DNA of 64,000 bases, from assembly GCF_019145205.1 (NCBI RefSeq), contig NZ_JAHSTT010000003.1, positions 310,001-374,000 on the forward strand, in the 5' to 3' direction. Below the pieces are notes generated by a model. It worked only from the letters and a program-made list of their open reading frames with translations, was not told the DNA's origin and ran no database searches. Each line of letters opens with the position of its first letter. The first letter of the stretch is position 1. A program made the translations under genes and the position numbers. This document shows, piece after piece, positions 48,797-56,665 of the stretch. This stretch comes from Pseudomonas khavaziana. Its GTDB lineage: Bacteria > Pseudomonadota > Gammaproteobacteria > Pseudomonadales > Pseudomonadaceae.

Positions 48797-50040
48797 ACCA
48801 CTTCACTCGCACAGATATCCGACAACATCCGCAACCGCCGTTTTGGCTCGCTGACAAACGGGTTGCGCTCATCCCAGGCGTAGCCGGCCAGGATCGCGCT
48901 GATCATGCGGCGAATTTCCGGCGAGCTGCCAGGATGGAAAATTACGTCCTGGAACGTGCCGGCATACCAGCCTTCGACGTAGCAACGGAAAGTGTCGACC
49001 CCACGTTTCAAGGGCTCGGCGAATTCGCTTTGCCAGTCGACCGTCTCGCCGTTGAGCTGACGGTGCAGCACACCTGCGGCCATGCTCGCCGAACGCATGG
49101 CGATGGTCACGCCCGAAGAGAACACCGGGTCGAGGAATTCCGCCGCATTGCCCAGCAGCGCAAAGCCCGGGCCGTGCAGGGTTTTGACGTTGGCCGAGTA
49201 ACCGCCGATGCTGCGCGCCGGGGTGTCCCATACGGCATTGCTGAGCACGCCGGACAGGCTTGGCGTTTCGTCGATGAAGCTGCGCAGGCAGGCGTCGAGG
49301 TCGCTGTCGCGGCCATCGAAATGCGCCTTGGCCGCAACCACGCCCACTGAGCAGCGGCCATTGCTGAACGGGATGGTCCAGAACCAGATATCGCGCTGGG
49401 TCGGATGGGTGGTGACGAGGATCTTGGTGCGATCAAAGCCTGGGTGTGCGATGTGGTCTTCGACGTGGGTGAACACGGCCTGGCGCAGCGGAAAGTTCGA
49501 TGGCGCTTCAAGGTCCAGCAGACGCGGCAGCACGCGGCCATAGCCGCTGGCGTCGAGCACGAACTTGGCCTTGATGTGGTACTCGCTGCCGTTCTGTCGG
49601 CGCACATGCAGGTAGCGGCACTCGCCGGAGAAGTCCACGCCGACAATGGTTTGGCCATAGCGGATTTCGACGCCTTGCAACGCCGCCTGATCGGCCAGCA
49701 ATTTGTCGAACTCGCCGCGTTGCACTTGGTAGGTGGTGGGCTTGCCGTTGCTGAACGTGTCGCCAAAATCAAATGCACTGTAGCGCTCGCCCCAGGCGAA
49801 GGCGGCACCGGTTTTCACCTGGAAGCCCGCCGCTTGCACGGCGTCGAGCATGCCGGCTTCTTCAATAAAATCGATGCAGTGCGAGAGTAGGCTTTCGCCA
49901 ATCGAGAAACGTGGGAAGTGCTCGCGCTCGATGATCAACACATCATGCCCTTTGCGCTTTAGCAGTGCGGCCGCGATGGCCCCGGACGGTCCGGCACCGA
50001 TCACCACCACCTGGCGACGTTCCATTTCAACTATGGGCAC
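48793..50040 (-). CDS. FAD-dependent halogenase-like oxidoreductase (GTG start)
   Basis: The 415-residue flavoprotein has the FAD-binding GAGPSG (residues 15-20), FPRFSIGESLL, and two marks of flavin halogenases: a KTGAAFAWG segment placing Lys76 where the PltA/CmlS-type catalytic Lys lies, and W-F-W-T-I-P at residues 219-224, matching WxWxIP. It may chlorinate or brominate the aryl head, as proposed for xanthomonadin, or be a related reductase. The start is GTG with AAGGAG five bases upstream; ATG at 50073, 50058 and 50025 are alternatives. Confidence 0.72.
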   Translation of the reverse strand: MPIVEMERRQVVVIGAGPSGAIAAALLKRKGHDVLIIEREHFPRFSIGESLLSHCIDFIEEAGMLDAVQAAGFQVKTGAAFAWGERYSAFDFGDTFSNGKPTTYQVQRGEFDKLLADQAALQGVEIRYGQTIVGVDFSGECRYLHVRRQNGSEYHIKAKFVLDASGYGRVLPRLLDLEAPSNFPLRQAVFTHVEDHIAHPGFDRTKILVTTHPTQRDIWFWTIPFSNGRCSVGVVAAKAHFDGRDSDLDACLRSFIDETPSLSGVLSNAVWDTPARSIGGYSANVKTLHGPGFALLGNAAEFLDPVFSSGVTIAMRSASMAAGVLHRQLNGETVDWQSEFAEPLKRGVDTFRCYVEGWYAGTFQDVIFHPGSSPEIRRMISAILAGYAWDERNPFVSEPKRRLRMLSDICASEVV

Positions 50041-50073
50041 GAGGGCTCCTTGCCGCATGGGCGATAATCGCAT

Positions 50074-52386
50074 TCATAAGGTGTGTTTCTGCTGTCCGGC
50101 CCAGGGCGCCAGCATAAAGCTGAACGCCAGGCCCAGGCTGACCGACAGGCCGAAATTACTGACCGCCGGTGTACTTGAGACCGCCAGCAGGCCGAACGAC
50201 AACCAGGTCGTCAGCGCTGCCAGCAGTGTGCCCAACAGGCTGACGGCCGGGCCGCCGATCTGCTCGCGCATCAAAATCGCATAGTCAACGCTGATGGCCG
50301 TCACCAGCAACAAGCCGAACAGGCTGAACAGGGTCAGCGGCTGGCCCAGCCAACCGAGGCTGGCCAGGCTGCACAGCGCGGCCAGCAGCGGCAGGGCGAC
50401 GATACGCAAGGCACCGCCGAAACCGAAGGGGGCAATCAGCAACAGCACAATCAGCACGCAAGACATCAACTTCAATTCGGCGGCGCTGATTTGCGTGTCG
50501 GCAAACACCCGGTTCAAGTCGCCCAGGCGATCGACCAATTGCACACCGGGCAAGTCCAGCGCCTGCACCCGCAGCAGCGCCGGGTTGTTCAAGCCTTGCA
50601 GGCTGACCATGGCTGCCACGCCGCCGTCGACCGGGCCGAGCCACAGCGTACGCCAGGGTTCGGCCAGCGGCCCTTGCAACGCGGCGTCGATGTCGGTGAT
50701 GGGCAGCGCCTGCAACTGCGCGACTTCGGCTTGCAGGGCGCTGGCGGGTACGCCGAGGTCCAGCAGCGGCTGCCAGTGTTGCGGCAGTTTGTTCAGCGCA
50801 TCCCGCAGTTGTTGCTGTTCGTCCGCCAGGCTCACCAGCTGATTGAGCGCCAGGTAACCCTCGAGCTTGTCCATATTCACTAACTGATCCAGGCGTTTGC
50901 CCAGGGCGGCTTGGCGTTCCAGCAACTGCTGCTGATTGTCGGCCCGCACCAGGAAAAACTGGCTGGTGGGCTGGAACCCGGTGATGCGCGCTACGGCCTG
51001 GGCTTCCTGGAGCAATTGCGGCGGCGCGCCTATCCATTGGCGGATATCGTTCTTGCTATTCAGTTGCCACAGGCCCCCGGCGCAGAACAACAGTACCCAC
51101 ACCAGCAGCACCGAACCGGGCACGTGCTTGATCAGCGCCGTACGCATCTGCCACAGACTGTCGGCGATACGCAGCGGCCATTGCGCCGGGCGCAGTTCCA
51201 CACCCTTGAGCAACGCCGGCAACAGGCACACGGCGCACAAATAAGCACCGACCAGCCCGGCGGCGGAGAACACCGCGATTTGCGTCAGCGCCGGGAACGG
51301 CGTCCAGGCCAGCGCCAGGTAGCCGATGCAACTGGTCGCCAGGCTCAGGCTCAGCCCCGGCAGGGTCAGGCGCAACGCCGGCCAACTGCGCCAAGGTTGC
51401 AGGCTCCAGCTTTTGGACAGGTAGTGCAGTGGGTAATCCACCGCCACGCCGATCAGGCTGGAACCCAGCACCAGGGTCATCACATGCATATGCCCGAACA
51501 GCGCCACGCAGGCCACCGCGCCAAACAGCATGCCCACCAGCACCGGCACAAACGCCAGCAATACGCGCCAGCGTCGGAATGCCAGCAGCAGCAACAGCAG
51601 GATGCCGACGGTCGCACCGCCGCCGACCCAGGTGATTTCCCGGGTGGCCTGCCGTTGCCCGTTGGCGGCATAGAGCAAGCCGCTGGCGGCCAGCAGCTGC
51701 GCGCCATGCTCGCCGGCTTGTGCGCGACTGGCCTGGAGCAGGTCCGCCACTTGCAGCGGCAAGTGCATATCGAAGGCATTGCCGGTAGTGCGCGCCCGCA
51801 GCAGTACCCAGCTTTTGCCATCGGCGTCGGCGATCAAGGCGCCGCTGCCGATATCCAGCTGCACCGAGCCGTGTTGCGGCTGACTGTTCTGGATGCGCCC
51901 GGTCAGGCCCAGCCAGTCGTCCTGGCTGGGCACCAGGCTGAAGCCGGTGAACGGGTCGAACAGCGCTTGTACCCGCTGCTGGATAAAGGCGTCGGGTTGC
52001 TCGATCAGTTGCTCACGGTCCTTGGCCGAGAGCATCGACAAACGTCCGCGCAGCAGTTGCTCGCGCAACGCCGGCAGGTCGGCTTGCAGGTTCCACTGTA
52101 CTTTTTCAAACAAGCCGCTGGCCTGCCAACGCTCGCCCAATTGTTGTGCCACAGCCAGTGCTTGCTGGCGGTCGGCATGCCCCACCAGCACCAGCATTTC
52201 GCGGTTGAGCGGCTCCTGCATGCGCTGTTCGGCTTGCTGTTCAAGGGCGTCCGGCGTGCTGCCGGGCACCAGCTCCATCAGGTTGGCCGACAGCGGCGCG
52301 CCATGACGCCACTGCCAGCCGGCCAGGGCCAGCACGGCCACCAGCAGGATCAGGAACAGACGCGGCAGCAAACGCTCACTGGGCAA
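50074..52386 (-). CDS. MMPL/RND-family exporter of the aryl polyene cluster
   Basis: The 770-residue protein begins with one membrane helix, a large periplasmic loop, then two blocks of membrane helices (starting near EITWVGGGATVGILLLLLLA and LKLMSCVLIVLLLIAPFGFG), the duplicated MMPL plan. Relatives export lipids and polyketides. Paired with LolA-like and lipoprotein genes in the operon, it most likely moves the polyene lipid across the inner membrane. It overlaps the LolA-like gene by 11 nt. Confidence 0.88.
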   Translation of the reverse strand: MPSERLLPRLFLILLVAVLALAGWQWRHGAPLSANLMELVPGSTPDALEQQAEQRMQEPLNREMLVLVGHADRQQALAVAQQLGERWQASGLFEKVQWNLQADLPALREQLLRGRLSMLSAKDREQLIEQPDAFIQQRVQALFDPFTGFSLVPSQDDWLGLTGRIQNSQPQHGSVQLDIGSGALIADADGKSWVLLRARTTGNAFDMHLPLQVADLLQASRAQAGEHGAQLLAASGLLYAANGQRQATREITWVGGGATVGILLLLLLAFRRWRVLLAFVPVLVGMLFGAVACVALFGHMHVMTLVLGSSLIGVAVDYPLHYLSKSWSLQPWRSWPALRLTLPGLSLSLATSCIGYLALAWTPFPALTQIAVFSAAGLVGAYLCAVCLLPALLKGVELRPAQWPLRIADSLWQMRTALIKHVPGSVLLVWVLLFCAGGLWQLNSKNDIRQWIGAPPQLLQEAQAVARITGFQPTSQFFLVRADNQQQLLERQAALGKRLDQLVNMDKLEGYLALNQLVSLADEQQQLRDALNKLPQHWQPLLDLGVPASALQAEVAQLQALPITDIDAALQGPLAEPWRTLWLGPVDGGVAAMVSLQGLNNPALLRVQALDLPGVQLVDRLGDLNRVFADTQISAAELKLMSCVLIVLLLIAPFGFGGALRIVALPLLAALCSLASLGWLGQPLTLFSLFGLLLVTAISVDYAILMREQIGGPAVSLLGTLLAALTTWLSFGLLAVSSTPAVSNFGLSVSLGLAFSFMLAPWAGQQKHTL

Positions 52387-53059
52387 AGTCGTGTTGCTCC
52401 GCTGCGCTCAAGGGCTGGCTGGCCGTGCTGTCCTGCATGCGCAGCACGGTGCTGTCGCCCTGGGTTTCCAGCAGTTCGATGGTGTGCACCAGCTCGCCGC
52501 CGTCGATGTTGATCCGGGTGAACACTTGCTTGAGCAGCAGCGAACGCGGAGTCAGCGTGAGCTTCCATTGCTGGGCCTGGCCTTGCAGTTGCAGTTCGAA
52601 GTCACGTTGCAAGCCGCTGCTGTCGCCCTGCAGCACCGCGAGGAACAAGCGATTCTGCTCGGCACCGGCGCTCTTGTTCGGCAGCGGTTGCCAGCCGTTG
52701 GCGTCACGCCGGGCAATGCCTTGGGCGTTGATGCGGTAGTCCTGTTGCAGTGGGGTTTTGAGCAGCCACAGCAGGCCGTGATCCTTGGCGAGCACGAAGG
52801 TGCCTTTGCTGACGAGCGGCTGGGGCAGGGCGCGCAGGTGTTTTTCCTGGGTAAAGCTGCCGTGGATGACGGAGGGTTTGGCGAGCTGATCGCTCAACTG
52901 CTGCAGGTCAAAAGCATGGGCGCTGAAGCTCAGCAACAACGCTGCCACTGTAGGAGCGAGCTTGCTCGCGAAAAACCTGAGGGCGCCACAGGGTGTCAGG
53001 TGGCCCGGGTTTTTATGGGCGATCTTCGCGAGCAAGCTCGCTCCTACAGGGGATTTCAT
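52376..53059 (-). CDS. LolA-like outer-membrane lipoprotein carrier, N-terminus rewritten by a REP pair
   Basis: The mature part (from FDLQQLSDQLAKPSVIHGSF) is a LolA-like periplasmic carrier with KGTFVLAKDHGLLW and a beta-barrel pattern. The ATG at 53059 overlaps the thioesterase stop (ATGA), which fixes the start. Codons 5-37 are encoded by an inverted REP pair (52950-53047), so the leader reads MKSP, then about 33 REP-derived residues, then VAALLLSFSAHA. Removing the insert would leave a short but plausible signal peptide. Export efficiency of the present 227-residue form is uncertain. Confidence 0.82.
   Translation of the reverse strand: MKSPVGASLLAKIAHKNPGHLTPCGALRFFASKLAPTVAALLLSFSAHAFDLQQLSDQLAKPSVIHGSFTQEKHLRALPQPLVSKGTFVLAKDHGLLWLLKTPLQQDYRINAQGIARRDANGWQPLPNKSAGAEQNRLFLAVLQGDSSGLQRDFELQLQGQAQQWKLTLTPRSLLLKQVFTRINIDGGELVHTIELLETQGDSTVLRMQDSTASQPLSAAEQHDFAQ
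52950..53047. repeat. Inverted REP pair inside the LolA-like coding sequence
   Basis: A full GTAGGAGCGAGC-type REP pair with spacer lies within the signal-peptide codons of the LolA-like gene and is open in frame, encoding segments such as GASLLAKI and FFASKLAPT. Confidence 0.93.
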
Positions 53060-53481
53060 TTCAGGGCCCTTTCGACGGCGTCGGTGAATACTTTGGGCGA
53101 GGCCAGCTGCATCTCGCGACTGGCGATTTCTACCGCCACCTGCACGGTGCTGGCGCGGGTCAAGCGCTCGCCGCTGGCCAGGTCGGTAATCAGGTAGTTC
53201 ACCTTCAAACGGTTCTCCCATTCCACCAGGCTGGCGCGCACATTGAGGGTCTGGCCGAAGATGGCGCCACGCACATAGCGTAGCTGCATGTCGATTACCG
53301 GCCAGGCGTAGCCGGACTCCAGCATCGCCGTGTAGTTATGGCCGAGCTTGTCCAGCAACGCACAGCGCGCCACTTCCAGATACTTCACGTAATGCCCGTG
53401 CCACACCACGTGCATGGTGTCGATATCGAAAAACGGCACGAGGATTTGCGTGTCGCTGTGCAACACGCCGGGGCTACGCAT
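53056..53481 (-). CDS. Hotdog-fold acyl thioesterase of the aryl polyene pathway
   Basis: The 141-residue protein has the 4-hydroxybenzoyl-CoA-thioesterase-type motif PFFDIDTMHVVWHGHYVKYLEVAR with the catalytic Asp, followed by a hotdog sheet (YAWPVIDMQLRYVRG). It may release stalled or finished acyl chains from the ACPs. The start MRSPGVLHS overlaps the ammonia-lyase stop by 8 nt; a longer open frame upstream lies within the lyase and was rejected. Confidence 0.86.
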   Translation of the reverse strand: MRSPGVLHSDTQILVPFFDIDTMHVVWHGHYVKYLEVARCALLDKLGHNYTAMLESGYAWPVIDMQLRYVRGAIFGQTLNVRASLVEWENRLKVNYLITDLASGERLTRASTVQVAVEIASREMQLASPKVFTDAVERALK

Positions 53482-55015
53482 GCAGCCTCCAGTGTTGTTC
53501 GGCGATGCGTTGCAGGCACAGGCGCAGTTCGCTTTCCAGGGCGCGGTCTTCGATGACCGGCGGGAAGTCCTGGGCCAGTTCTGCGTGCATCGCGGCCAAT
53601 GCCGGTGGCAGCGGTCGTGCATCCTCGGCCTGCGCGCGCAGCCACACGCCCTGGTTGGCAGCGAGCAGGGTAGCGGCGGCGACCTGCTCGGTCAGCTCCA
53701 GCACACGGATGGCATCGCGGGCGGCGATGGTGCCCATGCTGACCTTGTCCTGGTTGTGGCACTCGGTGGAACGCGAGAACACGCTGGCCGGCATGGTGTT
53801 TTTCAGCGCTTCGGCCGTCCAGGCGCTGGTGCCGATCTGCACGGCCTTGAAGCCGTGGTTGATCATCGCGCGATCAGCCGGGGCGCCTGACAGGTTGCTC
53901 GGCAGACCGTGGTTGTAACGTACGTCTACCAACAACGCGAGTTGGCGGTCGAGCAGGTCGGCAACGTTGGCCACCAGGGTCTTGAGGCTGTCCATCGCAA
54001 AGGCTATATGCCCGCCGTAGAAATGCCCACCGTGCAGCACGCGTTCTGCTTCGGCGTCGATGATCGGGTTGTCGTTGGCGCTGTTGAGCTCGATCTCGAT
54101 AAATGAGCGCAGCCAGTTCAGGCTGTCGGCCAGCACGCCGAGCACGTGGGGGGCGCAACGCAAGGAGTAGCGATCCTGCAGGCGATGCAATGGCGCCGTT
54201 GGCGCATCAATCGCCAGGTCGTTGCGCAGCCAAGCGGCGACCTGCATTTGCCCCGGGTGCGGCTTGGCGGCGAACAGGCGCTCGTCGAAGTGCTCCGGGT
54301 TGCCTTGCAGCGCAACTACATTCAGCGCGGTGATGCGCGTGGCCAGGTGCAGCAGGTAGTCGGCGCGGGCGAAGGCCAGGCAGGCCAGGCCGGTCATTAC
54401 TGCTGTGCCGTTCATCAAGGCCAAGGCTTCCTTGGGGCGCAGCACTAAAGGCTCCCAGCCCAGTTCGCGGTGCACATCGGCCGCCTGGCGGCGTTCGCCA
54501 CGAAACAGCACTTCGCGTTCGCCGGACAAGGTCGCGGCCACGTAGGACAACGGCGTCAAGTCGCCGCTGGCACCCACCGAACCCTCTTCCGGGATCAGCG
54601 GCAGTACGTCGTGTTCGAGGAAGGCGTGCAGGCGCTCCAGCAGTTCCACGCGCACCCCGGACACCCCGTGGCACAGCGACTGCAAACGCGCCGCCAGTAC
54701 GGCGCGAGTAGCCTGGGCATCAAGCAATTTGCCCAGGCCGCATCCGTGAAAGGTGTACAGATGACGCGGCAAGGCTTCGACGTGTTCCAGCGGCACCGCC
54801 ACCACGCAGGAGTCGCCGTAGCCGGTGGTCACGCCGTAGATCACACCTTCCTTGTCCAGCAGCGAGTCGAGGAACTGCGCGCCTTTGGCAATGCGCTGGC
54901 GATAGGCAGCATCACCCTGCAATTGCGTGGGCACCTGACGGTTGGCCAGGGCCAGCACGTCTTCGATGCGCAAGGGGCGTTCGCCAAAGGTTACCGGCTC
55001 AAGATGCGTCGTCAT
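53474..55015 (-). CDS. HAL/TAL/PAL-family aromatic amino-acid ammonia-lyase
   Basis: The 513-residue protein has the Ala149-Ser150-Gly151 triad (GSVGASGDLTPLSY) that forms the MIO cofactor, the catalytic Tyr60 in YGVTTGYG, and NDNPIID. The selectivity pair that is Ser-His in histidine lyases aligns with Phe89-His90, so an aromatic substrate such as tyrosine, giving 4-coumarate, is plausible but not proven. It probably supplies the aryl starter for the acyl-ACP synthetase in the same operon. The start MTTHLEPVTFG was chosen by family fit. Confidence 0.9.
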   Translation of the reverse strand: MTTHLEPVTFGERPLRIEDVLALANRQVPTQLQGDAAYRQRIAKGAQFLDSLLDKEGVIYGVTTGYGDSCVVAVPLEHVEALPRHLYTFHGCGLGKLLDAQATRAVLAARLQSLCHGVSGVRVELLERLHAFLEHDVLPLIPEEGSVGASGDLTPLSYVAATLSGEREVLFRGERRQAADVHRELGWEPLVLRPKEALALMNGTAVMTGLACLAFARADYLLHLATRITALNVVALQGNPEHFDERLFAAKPHPGQMQVAAWLRNDLAIDAPTAPLHRLQDRYSLRCAPHVLGVLADSLNWLRSFIEIELNSANDNPIIDAEAERVLHGGHFYGGHIAFAMDSLKTLVANVADLLDRQLALLVDVRYNHGLPSNLSGAPADRAMINHGFKAVQIGTSAWTAEALKNTMPASVFSRSTECHNQDKVSMGTIAARDAIRVLELTEQVAAATLLAANQGVWLRAQAEDARPLPPALAAMHAELAQDFPPVIEDRALESELRLCLQRIAEQHWRLHA

Positions 55016-55934
55016 CGGTCTTCCAGAAAGGGTAAAAGTTGAACCATTGTTGGGGCGCTTGCAGGCAGAACTGGCCCAGGCGTGCGGCGTAGCGTGCAGT
55101 CCACTCGGCAATCACTTGCTCGCGGGTGCTGCGCTTCCATTCGATCAACGGCGCGAAAGGCTCGATGGTCAGGCGATAGCGACCTTGGTGTTTGAGGCAC
55201 ATCAGCAGGTTTACCGGGCATTTGAGCAGGCCGGCCAGCAGCCACGGGCCTTGGGGGAAGGCGGCGGCATGGCCGAGGAAGTCCACGCGCACCGTGCGCC
55301 CGCCGTGCAGCGGTATGCGGTCGCCGGCAATCGCAAGCCACTCGCCGTCGTCCAGGCGCTGGCTGAGCAGCAGCATGGTGGCCGGGTCCAGCTCGCTGAC
55401 CTGGATCAGGCGCAAATGGGTGGCGCCGGCTTCGCCCAACAGGCGGTTGAAACGCTCGGCGTGCTTGGTGTGCACCAACACGTTCATGGTGACCTGTTCA
55501 CCGATTTCCGCGAGGGCGCGGCACACTTCGAGGTTGCCCAGATGCGCGCCCACCAGCATCTGCCCGCGTTCGCCACGCAGTTGCCCGCGCAATTGCGCCG
55601 GGTCGTCGATGTCGATCTGCTCCAGGCTTAGCTTGCCGTTCCACACATCGAGCTTGTCCAGCAGCGAATCGGCGAAGGCCATGAACTGGCCGAAGACTTT
55701 CCTGTGGGTGGGGCGTAGCTCATTGCGCCCACTCCATTCGGCCAGGCGCTGCTGGTATTGCCAGGCGCTGTGGCGGGCGGTGCGACCGAACAGGAAGAAG
55801 TAAAAAACGATGCTGTACAGCAATGGGCTCAGCAGGCGACGGCCGAGGATTTTTGCCGCGATCGCCGTGAACTTCATCAGCCAGAAGCTGCCACGCTCCT
55901 CGCGGTCGGCCCAGTGCTTGGTGCTGTCGCTCAT
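54999..55934 (-). CDS. LpxL-like lipid acyltransferase
   Basis: The 311-residue protein begins with a basic, membrane-anchored segment (ILGRRLLSPLLYSIVFYFFL) and carries the HxxxxE-type active site in GAHLGNLEVCRALA, as in lipid A late acyltransferases. It would attach an acyl, possibly aryl polyene, chain to a glycosyl or glycerol acceptor. It overlaps the upstream glycosyltransferase by 4 nt and the ammonia-lyase by 17 nt. In some ape clusters the two transferase activities sit in one protein (ApeJ). Confidence 0.84.
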   Translation of the reverse strand: MSDSTKHWADREERGSFWLMKFTAIAAKILGRRLLSPLLYSIVFYFFLFGRTARHSAWQYQQRLAEWSGRNELRPTHRKVFGQFMAFADSLLDKLDVWNGKLSLEQIDIDDPAQLRGQLRGERGQMLVGAHLGNLEVCRALAEIGEQVTMNVLVHTKHAERFNRLLGEAGATHLRLIQVSELDPATMLLLSQRLDDGEWLAIAGDRIPLHGGRTVRVDFLGHAAAFPQGPWLLAGLLKCPVNLLMCLKHQGRYRLTIEPFAPLIEWKRSTREQVIAEWTARYAARLGQFCLQAPQQWFNFYPFWKTDDDAS

Positions 55935-56665
55935 GCCTGCCACCGTCGCCACAGGATCATCGGCGCACGCACCAACATGCCGAAAAACAAGCGCGTGTGC
56001 ATGGCGCTGATGCGAACGTTGTCGCGAAACAAGCGAAAGTGCGACAAGCCGTCGGCCGGGTAGTGCACCTGGGTCGGCAGCCAGCGCATCGGTTGGTTGC
56101 GCCAGGCCAGGCGCACCAGGATGTCGGAGTCGAAATCCATGTGCGTGCCGATGTAGGCCGAGTCCATCAGCGCCAGGGTCGGCGCCAGCGGGTACACGCG
56201 AAAGCCGCACATCGAGTCGCGGATCTCAAGCGACAGGGTGTTGATCCACACCCATACGTGGGTCAGGTAGCGCGCATACAAGCGGCCTTTGGGCACGCTG
56301 TCGTCGTATTCGGGGTAGCCGCAGATGATCGCGTTGGGGTGCCGGCGGGAGGTGTCGATAAAGGTCTCGACTTCACGCAAGTCATGCTGGCCGTCGGCAT
56401 CCACTTGCAGCGCGTGGGTGTAGCCCAGGCTCGCCGCCTCCCGGAAACCGGCCATGACCGCGCCGCCTTTGCCCTGGTTGCTGGGCAGGGTCAGCAGGGT
56501 GACGCTGTCCAGGGTCGCCAGTTGCGCCAGTACCGCTGCGCAGGCCGGGCTGCTGCCGTCGTCGACCAGCAGGCAGGGCAGGCCGCTGTCGAGCAGGCTG
56601 CGGACCACTGTGGGCACGGCGGCTTCGTGGTTGTAGACCGGGATCAGGGCACATGGGTTATGCAT
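55931..56665 (-). CDS. Family 2 glycosyltransferase
   Basis: The 244-residue GT-A protein starts [20 protein letters not shown] and has the nucleotide-binding LLVDDGSSPACAAVL and the metal site LQVDADGQHDLREVE, close to dolichol/undecaprenyl-phosphate sugar transferases. A hydrophobic C-terminal segment (ISAMHTRLFFGMLVRAPMIL) may touch the membrane. Its place beside the acyltransferase suggests it builds the sugar lipid that carries the polyene. Confidence 0.87.
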   Translation of the reverse strand: MHNPCALIPVYNHEAAVPTVVRSLLDSGLPCLLVDDGSSPACAAVLAQLATLDSVTLLTLPSNQGKGGAVMAGFREAASLGYTHALQVDADGQHDLREVETFIDTSRRHPNAIICGYPEYDDSVPKGRLYARYLTHVWVWINTLSLEIRDSMCGFRVYPLAPTLALMDSAYIGTHMDFDSDILVRLAWRNQPMRWLPTQVHYPADGLSHFRLFRDNVRISAMHTRLFFGMLVRAPMILWRRWQA

